Shown: positions 8,756-18,514, numbered from the stretch's first letter. The stretch is DNA of 64,000 nucleotides from Paenibacillus sp. JZ16 (GCF_015326965.1 NZ_CP017659.1:1612001-1676000); one strand, 5' to 3'. Notes: a model not told the origin generated them from the sequence alone. Program-made: numbers and translations.

Positions 8756-9067
8756 ATGATAATTACAACTACATCCATCATTGAAGGCTACCCGGTTAAA
8801 AGATACATCGGCGTTGTGACCGGCGAAGTGATTATGGGCGCTAACGTAGTTAGGGACTTTCTGGCTTCCATTACCGATATTGTCGGCGGACGCTCGGGTG
8901 CCTATGAGAACAAGCTGCAGGAAGCAAGGGACGCGGCGTTTGTCGAGATGGAGGATAAGGCCTCGCGTATGGGGGCCAACGCGATTATAGCGGTAGATAT
9001 TGATTATGAAGTTATCCGTGAAGGAATGCTGATGGTAGCCGTCAGCGGAACAGCAGTCGTCGTATAA
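8756..9067 (+). CDS. YbjQ/UPF0145 family protein
   Basis: The 103-aa protein has the whole UPF0145 pattern: [31 protein letters not shown], then [37 protein letters not shown] and a final hydrophobic strand. Family proteins form a pentameric ring-like fold and are listed as putative heavy-metal binding, but the function is not established. AGAAGGAAAA precedes the ATG by about 5 bases. It stands alone and is closed by a clear terminator. Confidence 0.88.
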   Translation: MIITTTSIIEGYPVKRYIGVVTGEVIMGANVVRDFLASITDIVGGRSGAYENKLQEARDAAFVEMEDKASRMGANAIIAVDIDYEVIREGMLMVAVSGTAVVV

Positions 9068-9110
9068 CATAGGACCTACAGCGTATTCATAAACAAACAT
9101 CGTCATGCAC

Positions 9111-9158
9111 CAGCCAGCTCTGCCCGATCAACAAATTCCGGGTTGAGCTGGCTTTTTC
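9111..9158 (+). terminator. Terminator of the ybjQ-like gene
   Basis: AGCCAGCTC and GAGCTGGCT form a 9-bp stem, followed by TTTTTCAT. Confidence 0.75.
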
Positions 9159-9243
9159 ATCGGTATCAAAAATGTCCATTCGAACGCGCTCGCAGGTTCC
9201 CAGCTTTTACCCGGCGTCACCGGATTGGGGAAACAGCCGTTGC

Positions 9244-9272
9244 CCGCTCCGTTATTGACCGGAGCGGTTTTA
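9244..9272 (+). terminator. Small hairpin with T-run
   Basis: CCGCTCC and GGAGCGG pair around a 10-base loop and are followed by TTTTAATT on the plus strand. It lies 12 bases from the stop of the leftward esterase gene but its T-run points the other way. Confidence 0.4.
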
Positions 9273-9284
9273 ATTATAAATTTA

Positions 9285-10442
9285 TTAATTCATCCGCTGG
9301 GCCTCATACCACTTCAGGAAAGCTTCAGCCACCGCTGCTCCCGCCAGACCGTTCGGATGCGGATCATCGGAATTGCTCATATACTTCGGCTGAATCCGAT
9401 GCTCCTCCGGAGCCGGACAGGACAGAACCGCCGCGATATCAAATACGGCATCCACACCTTCAGGAGGACGGGTTCGAATCGCTTCATTAACGGTGCGCCA
9501 TACCTCTTCTCTGTCTCCGGTAAAATTGAATGGAGGCACGGTGAAGAGAAGGATCCGCGCTCCCGTTCCGTCCTCCCTCTGCTTTAGCCGCCTTACTATG
9601 GTGGATAAATCATTGAGCAGCTCCCTGGAGCTTCTTGCCCCGATATCGATGTCGTTAACACCGAGCACAAGCGCAACAACATCCCCTTCGGCCGCCTTTG
9701 CGAGCCAAGGGCCGTCTGCCGAGGCGTCATAGGCTCTAGCCCAGCCGGAACCGATATTCCATACACTGTAGTCTGTTCCGAGGCCATCCGCTATGCGAGA
9801 TACCCAGTATTCATACTCGTCTTGGGCCGTTCTTACACCTTGAGTAATCGAGTCTCCCAGGAAGACCATCCGCTGCTGAACCGTTCGGGCATACCCTATA
9901 AATGCAGGCATGACCAAGCGGCTCACTGCCGGCACGAACGCTGCTCCCAACTCGTCATCCGCCTTATTCCCTTCAGCTTCATAAGCCGTTACAAGCAGCC
10001 CCTCCGTATTGTATGGCACCGTTTTCCCTGAAGAAAGCGTCGTTATGGTCCACGTGAACGCCAGTTCATGTCCATCGGGCAGTTCGACCAGTACCGGATC
10101 GCTCCAGAACGTCTCGCCGGGAGCCACCGCCTTACCGGATTTCCCGTCAAACGTAATCTGCACGCTCGTTCCAGGTACAACCTGCCCATCCCGTCCCGTG
10201 CCCCCATCGGCAGCATAAGCCGCTTCAATACGCCACGCTCCCCCCGGCATGCTCCCTTTTGCCACCGAGCCGACATCCCAAGTAGAATCGACCGAGTTGC
10301 TATGCCAAAATCTCAGCTTTAGCTGCCCGGACTCTCTCGGTTTGATATAGGTACGATAGGTACAGGTAATTACATTGTCTTGCTCCATAACATAATTGGT
10401 TGCCGTTGATACAACCGATAGAGATACGTATTTTCCTCTCAC
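9285..10442 (-). CDS. SGNH/GDSL-type esterase with N-terminal beta domain
   Basis: The 385-aa protein has a C-terminal SGNH hydrolase domain: block I FLGDSITQG with the nucleophile S198, block III GVND with N263, and block V DDPHPNG with the D and H362 of the triad. Residues 1-180 are beta-rich and resemble the carbohydrate-binding-like front domain of some sugar esterases. Family members remove acetyl or acyl groups from sugars or lipids. No signal peptide is seen, so it may act on imported sugars. It lies behind the fucose operon but after a terminator, so it has its own transcription or gets read-through. The start is a GTG with AAGGTGAG about 6 bases upstream. Confidence 0.85.
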   Translation of the reverse strand: MRGKYVSLSVVSTATNYVMEQDNVITCTYRTYIKPRESGQLKLRFWHSNSVDSTWDVGSVAKGSMPGGAWRIEAAYAADGGTGRDGQVVPGTSVQITFDGKSGKAVAPGETFWSDPVLVELPDGHELAFTWTITTLSSGKTVPYNTEGLLVTAYEAEGNKADDELGAAFVPAVSRLVMPAFIGYARTVQQRMVFLGDSITQGVRTAQDEYEYWVSRIADGLGTDYSVWNIGSGWARAYDASADGPWLAKAAEGDVVALVLGVNDIDIGARSSRELLNDLSTIVRRLKQREDGTGARILLFTVPPFNFTGDREEVWRTVNEAIRTRPPEGVDAVFDIAAVLSCPAPEEHRIQPKYMSNSDDPHPNGLAGAAVAEAFLKWYEAQRMN

Positions 10443-10701
10443 AATGTCTCACCTTCATTTTTATGATGTTATGTACTTGCCAGAATCATCTTGGCGTCTT
10501 TCTTTCTCGCTCTGCTCCAGCGTTGCCCGTTCTCCTCCAAATTCGACTTGATCATCCAAAAGGCCGACATTCTTCCGCCAGCTACTGTTATCTGGGCTAA
10601 TGCTCATTGTAGATCAATCCGGCAGAGTTGTGTTCATTTTTTACGCATGATGATGATAATCACTTGGACAATTATTTGCTTTAGCTTTTGGTTGGATTAG
10701 T

Positions 10702-10726
10702 AGAAAAAAAGACCGCCGCAGCGATC
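10702..10726 (-). terminator. Terminator of the fucose operon
   Basis: On the minus strand GATCGC and GCGGTC pair around TGCG and are followed by TTTTTTTCT. It lies 27 bases past the fucU stop. The stretch 10443-10701 shows no gene. Confidence 0.7.
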
Positions 10727-10752
10727 TCTTCTTTAACATTGCACCAGTTAGT

Positions 10753-11181
10753 CTAAACGACTACACCCTTTTTAAGGATAATATTTGCGTACAGCGCTTT
10801 TTCGCCTGTCGACACGACGACATAAGCATTCTTCGCCCGCTCATAGAACGAGAATCGCTCTACCTCATCAAATTGGACGGGAACGGCATGAAACTGCTTT
10901 ACGATCTCACGGTATTCATTCCAGATCGGAGTTGCTACGGTATCCCCCGGCGTCACAGCCATCAGCGCTACCGGGGACTCAACATACGTATCGAGCGGAA
11001 ATAACGGCAATATCGCGTTTAATAACGCAGGAATTCCGTGTCCGTCTGCCCGGACCAACCGCTGGGCATGACTGGCTGCCGGAAAATTGGCATCGCCGAG
11101 CACAATTTCATCCGCGTGCCCCATCTCCATCAGAATCTTCAGCAGCTCAGGCGAGAGCACATGTGATATGCCTTTTAGCAT
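10753..11181 (-). CDS. fucU: L-fucose mutarotase (RbsD/FucU family)
   Basis: The 142-aa protein opens MLKGISHVLSPELLKILMEMGHADEIVLGDANFPA, the FucU/RbsD signature with the catalytic histidine region, and continues with SHAQRLVRADGHGIPALLNAILPL. FucU interconverts alpha- and beta-L-fucose so that the isomerase gets its preferred anomer; it acts in the cytoplasm. Membership in a fucI-fucA-kinase operon supports fucose rather than ribose as substrate. It is the last gene of the unit. Confidence 0.9.
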   Translation of the reverse strand: MLKGISHVLSPELLKILMEMGHADEIVLGDANFPAASHAQRLVRADGHGIPALLNAILPLFPLDTYVESPVALMAVTPGDTVATPIWNEYREIVKQFHAVPVQFDEVERFSFYERAKNAYVVVSTGEKALYANIILKKGVVV

Positions 11182-11262
11182 GATATGACATCCTTCTCTA
11201 TCGAATTTAGATGTAAGGCTTGGAATATTAGGAGACCGCCATTCTCTATGAATCCCTTAAAC

Positions 11263-12774
11263 TTACTGTTGTACCTGCTGTTGTTCGACAATGGACTTAT
11301 AATGCTGGAATGCTGCCTCCCAATCCTCGTTGGACTCAGGCCCGTACCAGGCAAGCGGAAAAGACCGCTTGACGAGTTCCACTCCCTCTTCCCGATTGCG
11401 CAATGTGCCATTCGCCACAAATTGAACCAGCATGTTCCCGATGGCACTTGCCTCAATCGGTCCGGCCCACACTGTTCGGCCCATGGCATTGGCCGTATAA
11501 CGGCACAACAACTCGTTTTGAATGCCGCCGCCAACCATATGAAGCCCATCGTAGTGGTGCCCTGTCAGAACCTCCATTCGCTCAAGCACTTCCCGGTATC
11601 TCATAGCCAAGCTCTGCAGTATGCACTGGACATACTCTCCGGTGCTATGAGGAATGGGCTGCCCTGTCTCCCGGCAATAATCCCGGATTTCAGCCGGCAT
11701 ATCCGCCGGATTCATGAAGCGCAGGTCATCCGGGTTTATGAAGCTGCGGAACGATTCCGCGTCCTGAGCAAGTTCGACCAGCTCTGCAAATGAATACGTC
11801 AATCCTTGATTCTCCCATTGACGCTTGCACTCCTGAAGAATCCAAAGGCCCATGATATTCTTCAGTAATTGAAAGGTTTGATAGGCTCCACCCTCATTGG
11901 AGAAGTCTTCCTCCAGCACGTCCGTATGGACAAGCGGCTCCGGAAGCTCGGTTCCTAGAAGCGACCAGGTACCGCATACTAGATAGGCAAATCGGGAGGT
12001 GTTCGCAGGAACGGCTACCACGGCGGATTCCGTATCATGCGATGCCACGGCAATCGCTTTAATCGCCGGAACGCCCAGCTCTTGCGCCACGGCATCCTGC
12101 AGCCTTCCAATCACGGTTCCCGGCTGTACGGGTTCAATGAACAGGGATGCGGAAAGCCCCAGCTCCTCCATTAAGGGTTCATTCCACTTGCCTTCTGTAA
12201 CATGATAGAGCTGAGTCGTGGTGGCCATAGTGAACTCGCACGCCTGGACCCCCGTCAGATAATAGTTCAGTAGATCCGGAGTGAGTAGGAACTTATCTGC
12301 AATATCAAGCATCGGAGATTTTGACTTTAGCATCGCATTTAACTGGAAAATCGTGTTAAACGGCATGAATTGCAGACCGCTTTCTTGAAACAGTCGTTCT
12401 CTCCCGACCTGCTCGCAGGTTTCCTCCACCATGCCTTCCGTCCGCAGATCCCGGTAATGATAAGGAACTCCGATGAGCTCCCCGTTACGGTCAATCAGTC
12501 CATAATCGACGCCCCATGAATCGATGCCATAGCTGACCGGTTGATAGCCGGCTTGGAACGCTTTGCGAATGCCATGCTTAACCTCCTGCAGCAGCATCGG
12601 GAAATTCCAGTGCAAATGCTGTCCCATCTGGACGGGTATATTGGCAAAGCGGTGAATCTCGGTAATCTTCAGCATGCCGGGCGATTCATGATCAGAAGAG
12701 GTGATCTCGCCCAGCAGCGCCCGGCCGCTGCTGGCCCCCAAGTCAAACGCAAGCACCGCGGATGAATTGCTCAT
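11263..12774 (-). CDS. FGGY kinase of RhaB type, probable L-fuculokinase
   Basis: The 503-aa protein is an FGGY carbohydrate kinase. It has the N-terminal phosphate motif VLAFDLGASSGRALLGE, the sugar-site segment GIDSWGVDYGLID, and ATP-site segments YLVCGTWSLLGTE and GLHMVGGGIQNELLCRYTANA. By sequence it is RhaB-like and closely similar to the second kinase at 41561-43030, for example the shared MGLWILQEC block. It sits between fucA and fucU, so its likely job is ATP-dependent phosphorylation of L-fuculose to L-fuculose-1-phosphate; that is inference from context. The second ATG (12774) is chosen because GAGAAAGG lies 9 bases before it, whereas the first ATG at 12783 directly abuts that site. 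Confidence 0.88.
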   Translation of the reverse strand: MSNSSAVLAFDLGASSGRALLGEITSSDHESPGMLKITEIHRFANIPVQMGQHLHWNFPMLLQEVKHGIRKAFQAGYQPVSYGIDSWGVDYGLIDRNGELIGVPYHYRDLRTEGMVEETCEQVGRERLFQESGLQFMPFNTIFQLNAMLKSKSPMLDIADKFLLTPDLLNYYLTGVQACEFTMATTTQLYHVTEGKWNEPLMEELGLSASLFIEPVQPGTVIGRLQDAVAQELGVPAIKAIAVASHDTESAVVAVPANTSRFAYLVCGTWSLLGTELPEPLVHTDVLEEDFSNEGGAYQTFQLLKNIMGLWILQECKRQWENQGLTYSFAELVELAQDAESFRSFINPDDLRFMNPADMPAEIRDYCRETGQPIPHSTGEYVQCILQSLAMRYREVLERMEVLTGHHYDGLHMVGGGIQNELLCRYTANAMGRTVWAGPIEASAIGNMLVQFVANGTLRNREEGVELVKRSFPLAWYGPESNEDWEAAFQHYKSIVEQQQVQQ

Positions 12775-12845
12775 AAGCCGCATCCTTTCTCACCTTAGTA
12801 CTTTACCGATCCGAGTTTGAACAACCGGATCTGACCCACAATCTT

Positions 12846-13505
12846 TTATTTCATCTTCTGCAGGAGCTGAATACGATAATCTTCGCTCTCCAGCGCAGCG
12901 ATATCATCCACTTCCTGATCTGTCAGCGGCACCGGTGTGCCGGCAGCCTTGGCGCTCAGATAAATTTTGGCGCTCTCTTCAACTACCTGGGTTCGGTAAT
13001 ACGCTTCACGCAGATTCCGGCCGGTTGTAACCAGTCCATGGTTACCGAGCAGGATGGAACTGGCCGTCGTTACTTTCTCCGCGACGGCATCTGCCAGCAA
13101 ATCTGTCGTAGGAATGATGTAAGGGATGTATGCCGTACGTCCAACCAATGCCGCCTGGTCCGGAAACATCACCGGCAGCTCCCTCTCAACCAACGTAAAG
13201 GCAATGCAGTGGGATGGATGTGTATGCACCATCGCCCCGATATCGGGGTTGCTCCGGTATCCATACAGGTGCATCAGCACTTCGGACGAAGGCCGTAATC
13301 CTATATCGGTAATATCGCCGGTCGGGATATCGACTTCGATCCATTGCTCCGGTTCAATCTCCTCCAGCGCAAAACCGCTCGGGGACAAATACATTTTGTC
13401 CCCGGCTCTCGCGCTGATGTTTCCTCCCGGTCCTACAACGAGTCCGCTGTCGACGATTTTTTTGGCATACTTGCAGAGTTCATTTCTCGTTTCCATGTTC
13501 AGCAT
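12846..13505 (-). CDS. fucA: L-fuculose-1-phosphate aldolase (class II aldolase/adducin family)
   Basis: The 219-aa protein has the full zinc aldolase set: E75 in RPSSEVLMH, H94 and H96 in MVHTHPSHC, and H156 in LLGNHGLVT, matching the E/H/H/H metal site of FucA. GPGGNISAR forms the phosphate-binding loop. It should split L-fuculose-1-phosphate into DHAP and L-lactaldehyde in the cytoplasm. It lies between fucI (24-base gap) and the kinase (71-base gap). GGAG sequences precede the ATG. Confidence 0.9.
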   Translation of the reverse strand: MLNMETRNELCKYAKKIVDSGLVVGPGGNISARAGDKMYLSPSGFALEEIEPEQWIEVDIPTGDITDIGLRPSSEVLMHLYGYRSNPDIGAMVHTHPSHCIAFTLVERELPVMFPDQAALVGRTAYIPYIIPTTDLLADAVAEKVTTASSILLGNHGLVTTGRNLREAYYRTQVVEESAKIYLSAKAAGTPVPLTDQEVDDIAALESEDYRIQLLQKMK

Positions 13506-13529
13506 GTTCTCCTACTCCTCTCGTTAACC

Positions 13530-15323
13530 TTATTTATATAGAGGACCGAAGTTCTGACAAGCGCGGAAGTCTGCGCTCTCCGGATCGGTCGTTCCGAACA
13601 TTCCCCATGCACGTGGGCGGAACACCTCTTCGGCTGGCACATTATGCATGTTGACCGGAATGCGCAGGACCGAGGCCAGGGTAATGAGATCCGCTCCGAT
13701 ATGTCCGTAACTGATTACGCCATGGTTAGCGCCCCACTGGTTCATGACCTCATAAACGCTTGAGAACGCACCCTGTCCCGTAAGGTTCGGCACAAACCAG
13801 GTCGTTGGCCATGTCGGGTCTGTACGCTTATCGAGCGTGTCGTGTACCTCCGCCGGCAGATCCACAGAATAGCCTTCGGCAATTTGCAGCACGGGACCAA
13901 GACCTTTTACCAGGTTAAGACGGAACATCGTCATCGGCATGCCGCCGCGCGTCAGGTAGTCGGTCGAGTAACCGCCGCCCCGGAAATACTCCAAGTTAGC
14001 CGGTCTCCACTGCGTGGCCTTCAGCGTGCGTTCAACCTCTTCCTCCGTGATCTCCCAGAACGGCTTCATAGCCGGTTTGCCATCTATCTCCTGCTCGCCC
14101 GTTCCATCCAATGCAGCCGAGCCGGAATTGATCAGATGCAGGATGCCATTCTCTGCTTTTCCTTCAAGCTTATAGCCGGTAACCCGTTCTACCGAAGCCG
14201 GACTCCAGTAAGTACGCACATCCGCGAAAATCTGTGCCGTATTGGTTAACAGGTATCCGAACAGCATGCCGACTCCGTTCAGGCTGTCATTCTCGGTTGC
14301 CACGATATACGGCGAACGCCTGCCGTTCCAATCGAAGGAGGAGTTGAGGATGGTCTCCAGGAAATCACCGTTAGGGGAATGATCCGTCCACTGCCGCTGA
14401 CCTTGGAATCCGGAAGCGATAGCGCTGTGACCCTGAGCCTCTTCTTCAAAGCCAAGCTCCTTCAGGCGCGGATTACCGATCATCAAATCGCGGGTGATCA
14501 GCGTCATTTTGACGACGGTTTCCCACTCCAGATCCTTGCGCTCCCGACTGTTCTGGAGATGATCCGGATTGTTATCCGGTCCTTCCGTACAATTCTCCTT
14601 CACCCAAGCAAGCGCCTGTTCATATTCTTCAGGATCATAGATGCCTTCTTCCAAGCGGCGCGTAAACTCGCTCATATCTACATATTCGTTCCGCATGCCC
14701 AGATACTCCTGGAAGAAGCTGTCGTCCACGATCGAGCCGGCGATGCCCATCGACACCGAGCCCATGGACAAATACGATTGTCCGCGCATGTACGCTGCAG
14801 CCAAGCCGCTCCGTGCAAAACGCAGAAGCTTCTCTTGAACGTCGTCCGGAATACGGGTATCCCCTTCATCCTGAACGTCTTCGCCATAGATGCCGAATGC
14901 AGGAAGCCCCTTCTGGGCATGGGCCGACAGTACCGCGGCCAGGTAAACCGCGCCTGGACGTCCTGTTCCGTTAAAGCCCCATACCGCCTTCGGACGCGAA
15001 GGATCGACATCCATCGTCTCGGTGCCGTAACACCAGCAAGGCGTAACGGTTATGGTTAGGCCGACTTCGGCATTTTTGAATTTTTTGGCGGCTGCAGTTG
15101 CTTCAGCCACTCCGCCAATGCACGTATCCGCAATGACGCATTCAACTGGCTCGCCGTTCGGATATTTGAGCTCCTTCGTCAACATCTCGGCGACGGCCTT
15201 GGCCAGATTCATGGTCTGTTCCTCGAGTGATTCGCGAACTCCTCTCCGTCTTCCATCTATCGTAGGGCGAATCCCGATTCTCGGAAAACCGTCCCGCCAT
15301 CTGTAATCGTTTTCAATTGTCAT
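13530..15323 (-). CDS. fucI: L-fucose isomerase
   Basis: The 597-aa protein matches FucI along its length: [26 protein letters not shown] at the N-terminus, the isomerase core [30 protein letters not shown] and [20 protein letters not shown], and the C-terminal [32 protein letters not shown]. It converts L-fucose to L-fuculose using a Mn ion; the usual size is about 590 aa. A GTG three codons upstream opens the frame, but GGGAGG is correctly spaced (10 bases) for the ATG ending at 15323. It is the first gene of the fucose operon and is divergent from the AraC-type regulator. Confidence 0.93.
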   Translation of the reverse strand: MTIENDYRWRDGFPRIGIRPTIDGRRRGVRESLEEQTMNLAKAVAEMLTKELKYPNGEPVECVIADTCIGGVAEATAAAKKFKNAEVGLTITVTPCWCYGTETMDVDPSRPKAVWGFNGTGRPGAVYLAAVLSAHAQKGLPAFGIYGEDVQDEGDTRIPDDVQEKLLRFARSGLAAAYMRGQSYLSMGSVSMGIAGSIVDDSFFQEYLGMRNEYVDMSEFTRRLEEGIYDPEEYEQALAWVKENCTEGPDNNPDHLQNSRERKDLEWETVVKMTLITRDLMIGNPRLKELGFEEEAQGHSAIASGFQGQRQWTDHSPNGDFLETILNSSFDWNGRRSPYIVATENDSLNGVGMLFGYLLTNTAQIFADVRTYWSPASVERVTGYKLEGKAENGILHLINSGSAALDGTGEQEIDGKPAMKPFWEITEEEVERTLKATQWRPANLEYFRGGGYSTDYLTRGGMPMTMFRLNLVKGLGPVLQIAEGYSVDLPAEVHDTLDKRTDPTWPTTWFVPNLTGQGAFSSVYEVMNQWGANHGVISYGHIGADLITLASVLRIPVNMHNVPAEEVFRPRAWGMFGTTDPESADFRACQNFGPLYK

Positions 15324-15449
15324 GTATGTCACGCCTCCCTATAAGGATTATGACATCATTGTAAGATGATTCGGTGCAAGAGATAACCCACTATTTTGTT
15401 ATATCGGCTCCTAATTTCAGCAAGACAGTGAACCATCCCGATTAGCAGA

Positions 15450-15463
15450 TGTAAACGATTTCC
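15450..15463 (+). promoter_or_regulatory. Candidate cre (catabolite-repression) site
   Basis: TGTAAACGATTTCC matches the CcpA-binding consensus TGWNANCGNTNWCA at 13 of 14 positions, failing only at the last base. It lies in the shared regulatory region between fucI and its divergent regulator, just upstream of the regulator's -35 position. Confidence 0.5.
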
Positions 15464-15485
15464 GCACTGAAAGGGCGTTTTGCAT

Positions 15486-15491
15486 TATAAT
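15486..15491 (+). promoter_or_regulatory. -10 box of the AraC regulator gene
   Basis: A perfect TATAAT lies 37 bases before the GTG start. The -35 region at the right distance is poor, which would suit an activated or repressed promoter. Confidence 0.45.
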
Positions 15492-15527
15492 AGGTAGAGG
15501 ATGTTGCTTTCCAGGAGGGACAAGACC

Positions 15528-16385
15528 GTGCCAAAGATCGAAATCTCGCATAGCAAAAGCGATCACTTCCGCTTCATCAAAAATCCGCAGCTGCTCTTTG
15601 CCGGGCAGGTCGTGGACGAGGACTTCTTTTATGGACCGCCACAAATTCATGATTTCTGCGAGATCATCTATGTTGTAGAAGGACGCGGAGAATTCACGAT
15701 TGCAGGAAAAATATACGAACTCCACAAGGGCGATGTCGCGATTTATAACCCCGGCATTCCTCACGAGGAGAGATCCATCACGGACGGACCCTTCAAGGTG
15801 ATCTACTGCGGCGTGGATTCGCTTCACATTGAAGGGGTTCCCCAGGGGATGCTGCTCCCGGCCTATGTGGAGCCAGTCATATCCTGTGAGAAATACGCCT
15901 ATAAAGTGGAAAGCTATCTTTCCGAGATCCTCCGTGAATGCGATTCGCAGGTGCTGGGGTATGAAACGTTGAGCACCAACTTGCTGATGTCATTGATTAC
16001 CGTCATCTATCGCATTGTGGACGTTAAACACCAATTCCAGTCCTTGAAGGGCAAGAACGAAATCGCACTGCGGACCAAACACTTTATCGACACTAACTAT
16101 ACCCAGAGCATCAGTCTCAAGGACATTGCCGATACGATGTATGTTAGTCAGCATTATTTATCCCATCTGTTCAAAAAAGAAGTCGGCGATTCCCCCTTCA
16201 ATTACTTGATATCCCGCCGAATTGAAGAGGCCAAGCGCCTGCTGGCGGATTCCGAAATGCCGGTACATGAGGTTGCTTCCCAAGTCGGTTACGGCAATGA
16301 TAAGTACTTCTCGATGTTATTCAAAAAAATTACCGGTCAAACGCCGAGCTCGTTCCGGGAACAGAGCAAAATGGGGATTGAGTAA
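15528..16385 (+). CDS. AraC-family regulator, probable control of the fucose operon
   Basis: The 285-aa protein has an N-terminal cupin sensor domain (GPPQIHDFCEIIYVVEGRGEFTIAG, HKGDVAIYNPGIPHEE) and a C-terminal AraC double helix-turn-helix (ISLKDIADTMYVSQHYLSHLFKKEVG and MPVHEVASQVGYGNDKYFSMLFKKITG). It should bind a sugar and control transcription. Divergence from fucI suggests L-fucose or an intermediate as effector. The GTG at 15528 is chosen because AGGAGGGA lies 8 bases upstream; an ATG nine codons earlier has no ribosome site. Confidence 0.88.
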   Translation: MPKIEISHSKSDHFRFIKNPQLLFAGQVVDEDFFYGPPQIHDFCEIIYVVEGRGEFTIAGKIYELHKGDVAIYNPGIPHEERSITDGPFKVIYCGVDSLHIEGVPQGMLLPAYVEPVISCEKYAYKVESYLSEILRECDSQVLGYETLSTNLLMSLITVIYRIVDVKHQFQSLKGKNEIALRTKHFIDTNYTQSISLKDIADTMYVSQHYLSHLFKKEVGDSPFNYLISRRIEEAKRLLADSEMPVHEVASQVGYGNDKYFSMLFKKITGQTPSSFREQSKMGIE

Positions 16386-16411
16386 AGGATTGCAGTATTA
16401 TCTTTCCAGCA

Positions 16412-16447
16412 AAGCAGGCAGCCGTTGTGGTACGGCTGCCTGCTTTT
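16412..16447 (+). terminator. Terminator of the AraC gene, shared with the ferredoxin gene
   Basis: AAGCAGGCAGCCG and CGGCTGCCTGCTT form a perfect 13-bp stem followed by TTT on the plus strand. Confidence 0.8.
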
Positions 16448-16479
16448 TAAATATGAACGGCAATCTGCCTTCAATGTCT

Positions 16480-16869
16480 TCAAAAGTATGGGGCATGCTT
16501 GATTTTGATGGGACCGACCGCTTCGATCTTGCTCTGGCATCCCAGTCGATAGCCTTCTTCGATTTCTTCTGGATCGAGGCGCCGCTCTTCGGCCAAATTG
16601 GGCTCGGACAAATACTCGATTCCCTCCACCACCATGCAGCGGCAGCGCGCACAAGTTCCTCTTTTGCAAAAAGAGTTCCAGTCCACCTCATTCCGCTCGG
16701 CCAGATCAAGCACCGTCATGCCAAGAACAGGCGCCACGCTGCGGCGAACCTCGCGGCCTGCAAGCTCAATGATCGGATCCGGTACGACTTCCATTATCTC
16801 TTCTGCTGGAGGGATCGAGGCTTTGTCTCCGCTATCCCCGCCCTTTTTCTTCTTCCAGAATTTAAACAC
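16480..16869 (-). CDS. 2Fe-2S ferredoxin
   Basis: The 129-aa protein carries the plant-type 2Fe-2S ligand pattern: NSFCKRGTCARCRCMVVEG (C-x4-C-x2-C) and the distal cysteine in YRLGCQSKI. It is an electron carrier of the cytoplasm; the partner is not visible in the neighbourhood. The N-terminus is a lysine-rich leader (FKFWKKKKGGDSGDK) not seen in minimal ferredoxins. The GTG start at 16869 is favoured because AGGGGG lies about 8 bases upstream of it; the ATG seven codons earlier overlaps that site. Confidence 0.85.
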   Translation of the reverse strand: MFKFWKKKKGGDSGDKASIPPAEEIMEVVPDPIIELAGREVRRSVAPVLGMTVLDLAERNEVDWNSFCKRGTCARCRCMVVEGIEYLSEPNLAEERRLDPEEIEEGYRLGCQSKIEAVGPIKIKHAPYF

Positions 16870-16993
16870 CCGTATTATCCCCCTATGCATGTCATCATCA
16901 GGTTATGTATCAAATCCTTCATTTATTATACTGGAAAGTTTAAAAAATCAATATGCTTACTCATATCTATTCTATGACATTGACATCATGGAA

Positions 16994-17022
16994 TTGGAAC
17001 TCTATGAAAATTTTGCTATACT
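16994..17022 (+). promoter_or_regulatory. Sigma-A-type promoter of the copper-amine-oxidase-stalk gene
   Basis: TTGGAA at 16994-16999 and TATACT at 17017-17022 are separated by exactly 17 bases. The gene start is 75 bases downstream. Confidence 0.6.
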
Positions 17023-17097
17023 AGCGTATGCTAGACCCAATTCCATATTCTATGAAATCATTCTATTATTTTAATGGATCGGAGGAAATACATAAGC

Positions 17098-18372
17098 ATG
17101 CTGCACAAACAAATAGGAAAAACAGCTGTTGCTGCCGTTCTTGCCTTATCCCTGCTCGGCACCACCCCCCATGTTAGCCAGGTACATGCAGAGCCTGCCA
17201 TATCGGTAAAGCTGGATGACGTTACGCTAACCTTCGATGCGGCTCCGCGGGTTGACAAAGGGGTCACCTACGTTCCATTCCGGACGGTTGGAGAAGCACT
17301 GGGCATTCAAATCACATGGAATAGCAAGACGCAAACCGTGAAGGCCATTGGCAGCGTGAAAGGCCAATCGACTGAAGTATTACTTCAAGTGGGGAGCACG
17401 AACGCAACCGTCAATGGAAAAAAAGTGAAGCTTGCAGCTCCGACGGTGGAGCGGGAAGGCCGTGTGATGATCCCGCTCAGCTCGTTCAGCAGCCAATTCG
17501 GCGTTGATGTCGGCTGGAACCAGGCGACTCGTACAGTCTCCCTCGTATCGCCACAGCGCGACATGCATTTGAGAGCTTTCTATGCATTACAATCTTTCCA
17601 AGAACGGGATCTTGTGGGATCCATGAATTCAGTTGCCTTTGGCTGGAGCCGCATCGATCGCGAGGGTCAGTTCACGCTTCAAGGGGATGAGTACCGCCTC
17701 CCCGCTGCGGCTGGCGACGTTACGCCGCAATCGATTGTAGCAGATGCTGCAAATCAGAATATTAAACCATATCTCATGGTTTATGCCTTGGATGGGAACG
17801 GCGAGTTAACCAAGGTCCTAAGCGATAGCAACCTGCGCCAAAAGTCTATTGAAGGCATTACATCCGCGGTAGCGGAGAACGGATTCGGCGGTGTTGTGCT
17901 TGACTTTGAAGGGCTCGGATTTAAACTGGATGCCGTGAAGCAGCAGAAGCTGCTCAATGATTACGTCAAGCAATTGAAAGCCGCATTGCCGAATGACGTT
18001 GCCCTGTCTTTAGCCGTGCCGCCATTGAACAGCGCCTATAAAGGTTATGATTACAAGACACTGGCCTCTATCGCTGATGACCTGATTGTTATGGCCTATC
18101 AGTATAATCCGGTTGGAACCAAATCTCAGGTTCCCGAACCGAACAGTCTGGTGGACCAAGCGATCCAGCTGGCACTCCAAGCAGGCGTACCTAAGCAGAA
18201 GCTCCTGCTTGGCATCAGTTTAAGCAGCGAAACCGCCACTTCCGTGGACGATAAACTCGGCTTGGCCAAACGTTATGACCTGAAGGGAGCCGCCTTCTGG
18301 CGTCTGGGCTTGTTCCGTCTCTATAATAATGGAATGGAAGCTGCCGTGAATGCCTCTGTTGTTAAGGAGTAA
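17098..18372 (+). CDS. Secreted GH18-like protein with copper-amine-oxidase N-terminal-type domain
   Basis: The 424-aa protein has a signal peptide (MLHKQIGKTAVAAVLALSLLG, cleavage near VHAEPA). It is followed by a stalk domain of the copper amine oxidase N-terminal type (residues about 30-150: DAAPRVDKGVTYVPFRTVGEALG, VMIPLSSFSSQFGVDVGW) and a GH18-like barrel with GGVVLDFEGLG, where the D-x-E pair is retained, and LIVMAYQYN. This layout occurs in YdhD/SleL-like enzymes that cut peptidoglycan glucosaminidic bonds; the activity here is inferred. The ATG at 17098 is preferred over 17074 because GGAGG lies between them, though its 12-base spacing is long. Confidence 0.8.
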   Translation: MLHKQIGKTAVAAVLALSLLGTTPHVSQVHAEPAISVKLDDVTLTFDAAPRVDKGVTYVPFRTVGEALGIQITWNSKTQTVKAIGSVKGQSTEVLLQVGSTNATVNGKKVKLAAPTVEREGRVMIPLSSFSSQFGVDVGWNQATRTVSLVSPQRDMHLRAFYALQSFQERDLVGSMNSVAFGWSRIDREGQFTLQGDEYRLPAAAGDVTPQSIVADAANQNIKPYLMVYALDGNGELTKVLSDSNLRQKSIEGITSAVAENGFGGVVLDFEGLGFKLDAVKQQKLLNDYVKQLKAALPNDVALSLAVPPLNSAYKGYDYKTLASIADDLIVMAYQYNPVGTKSQVPEPNSLVDQAIQLALQAGVPKQKLLLGISLSSETATSVDDKLGLAKRYDLKGAAFWRLGLFRLYNNGMEAAVNASVVKE

Positions 18373-18407
18373 CCGAACACCCCCTTGTGGGATGATAGAC
18401 TTATAGT

Positions 18408-18514
18408 AACAAAAACGTCTATCGACGTACTTTCGCAGATGACAGACAGTTAGTAGAAGTTTTTCTTGCGATATCAGGAAGTCACAAGCTTCGATGTTTA
18501 TACTCTCTGATATC
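18408..18514 (+). repeat. Dispersed structured repeat, copy A
   Basis: Two modules are seen. Module 1 (18408-18467) starts AACAAAAAC, contains ACGTC-TATC-GACGT and ends GTTTTTCTT, the end arms being complementary but for one base. Module 2 (18470-18514) is closed by GATATCAG and CTGATATC. The copy starts 36 bases after the stop of the upstream gene and ends 7 bases before a terminator. It closely resembles copy B (49423-49532). Confidence 0.8.
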
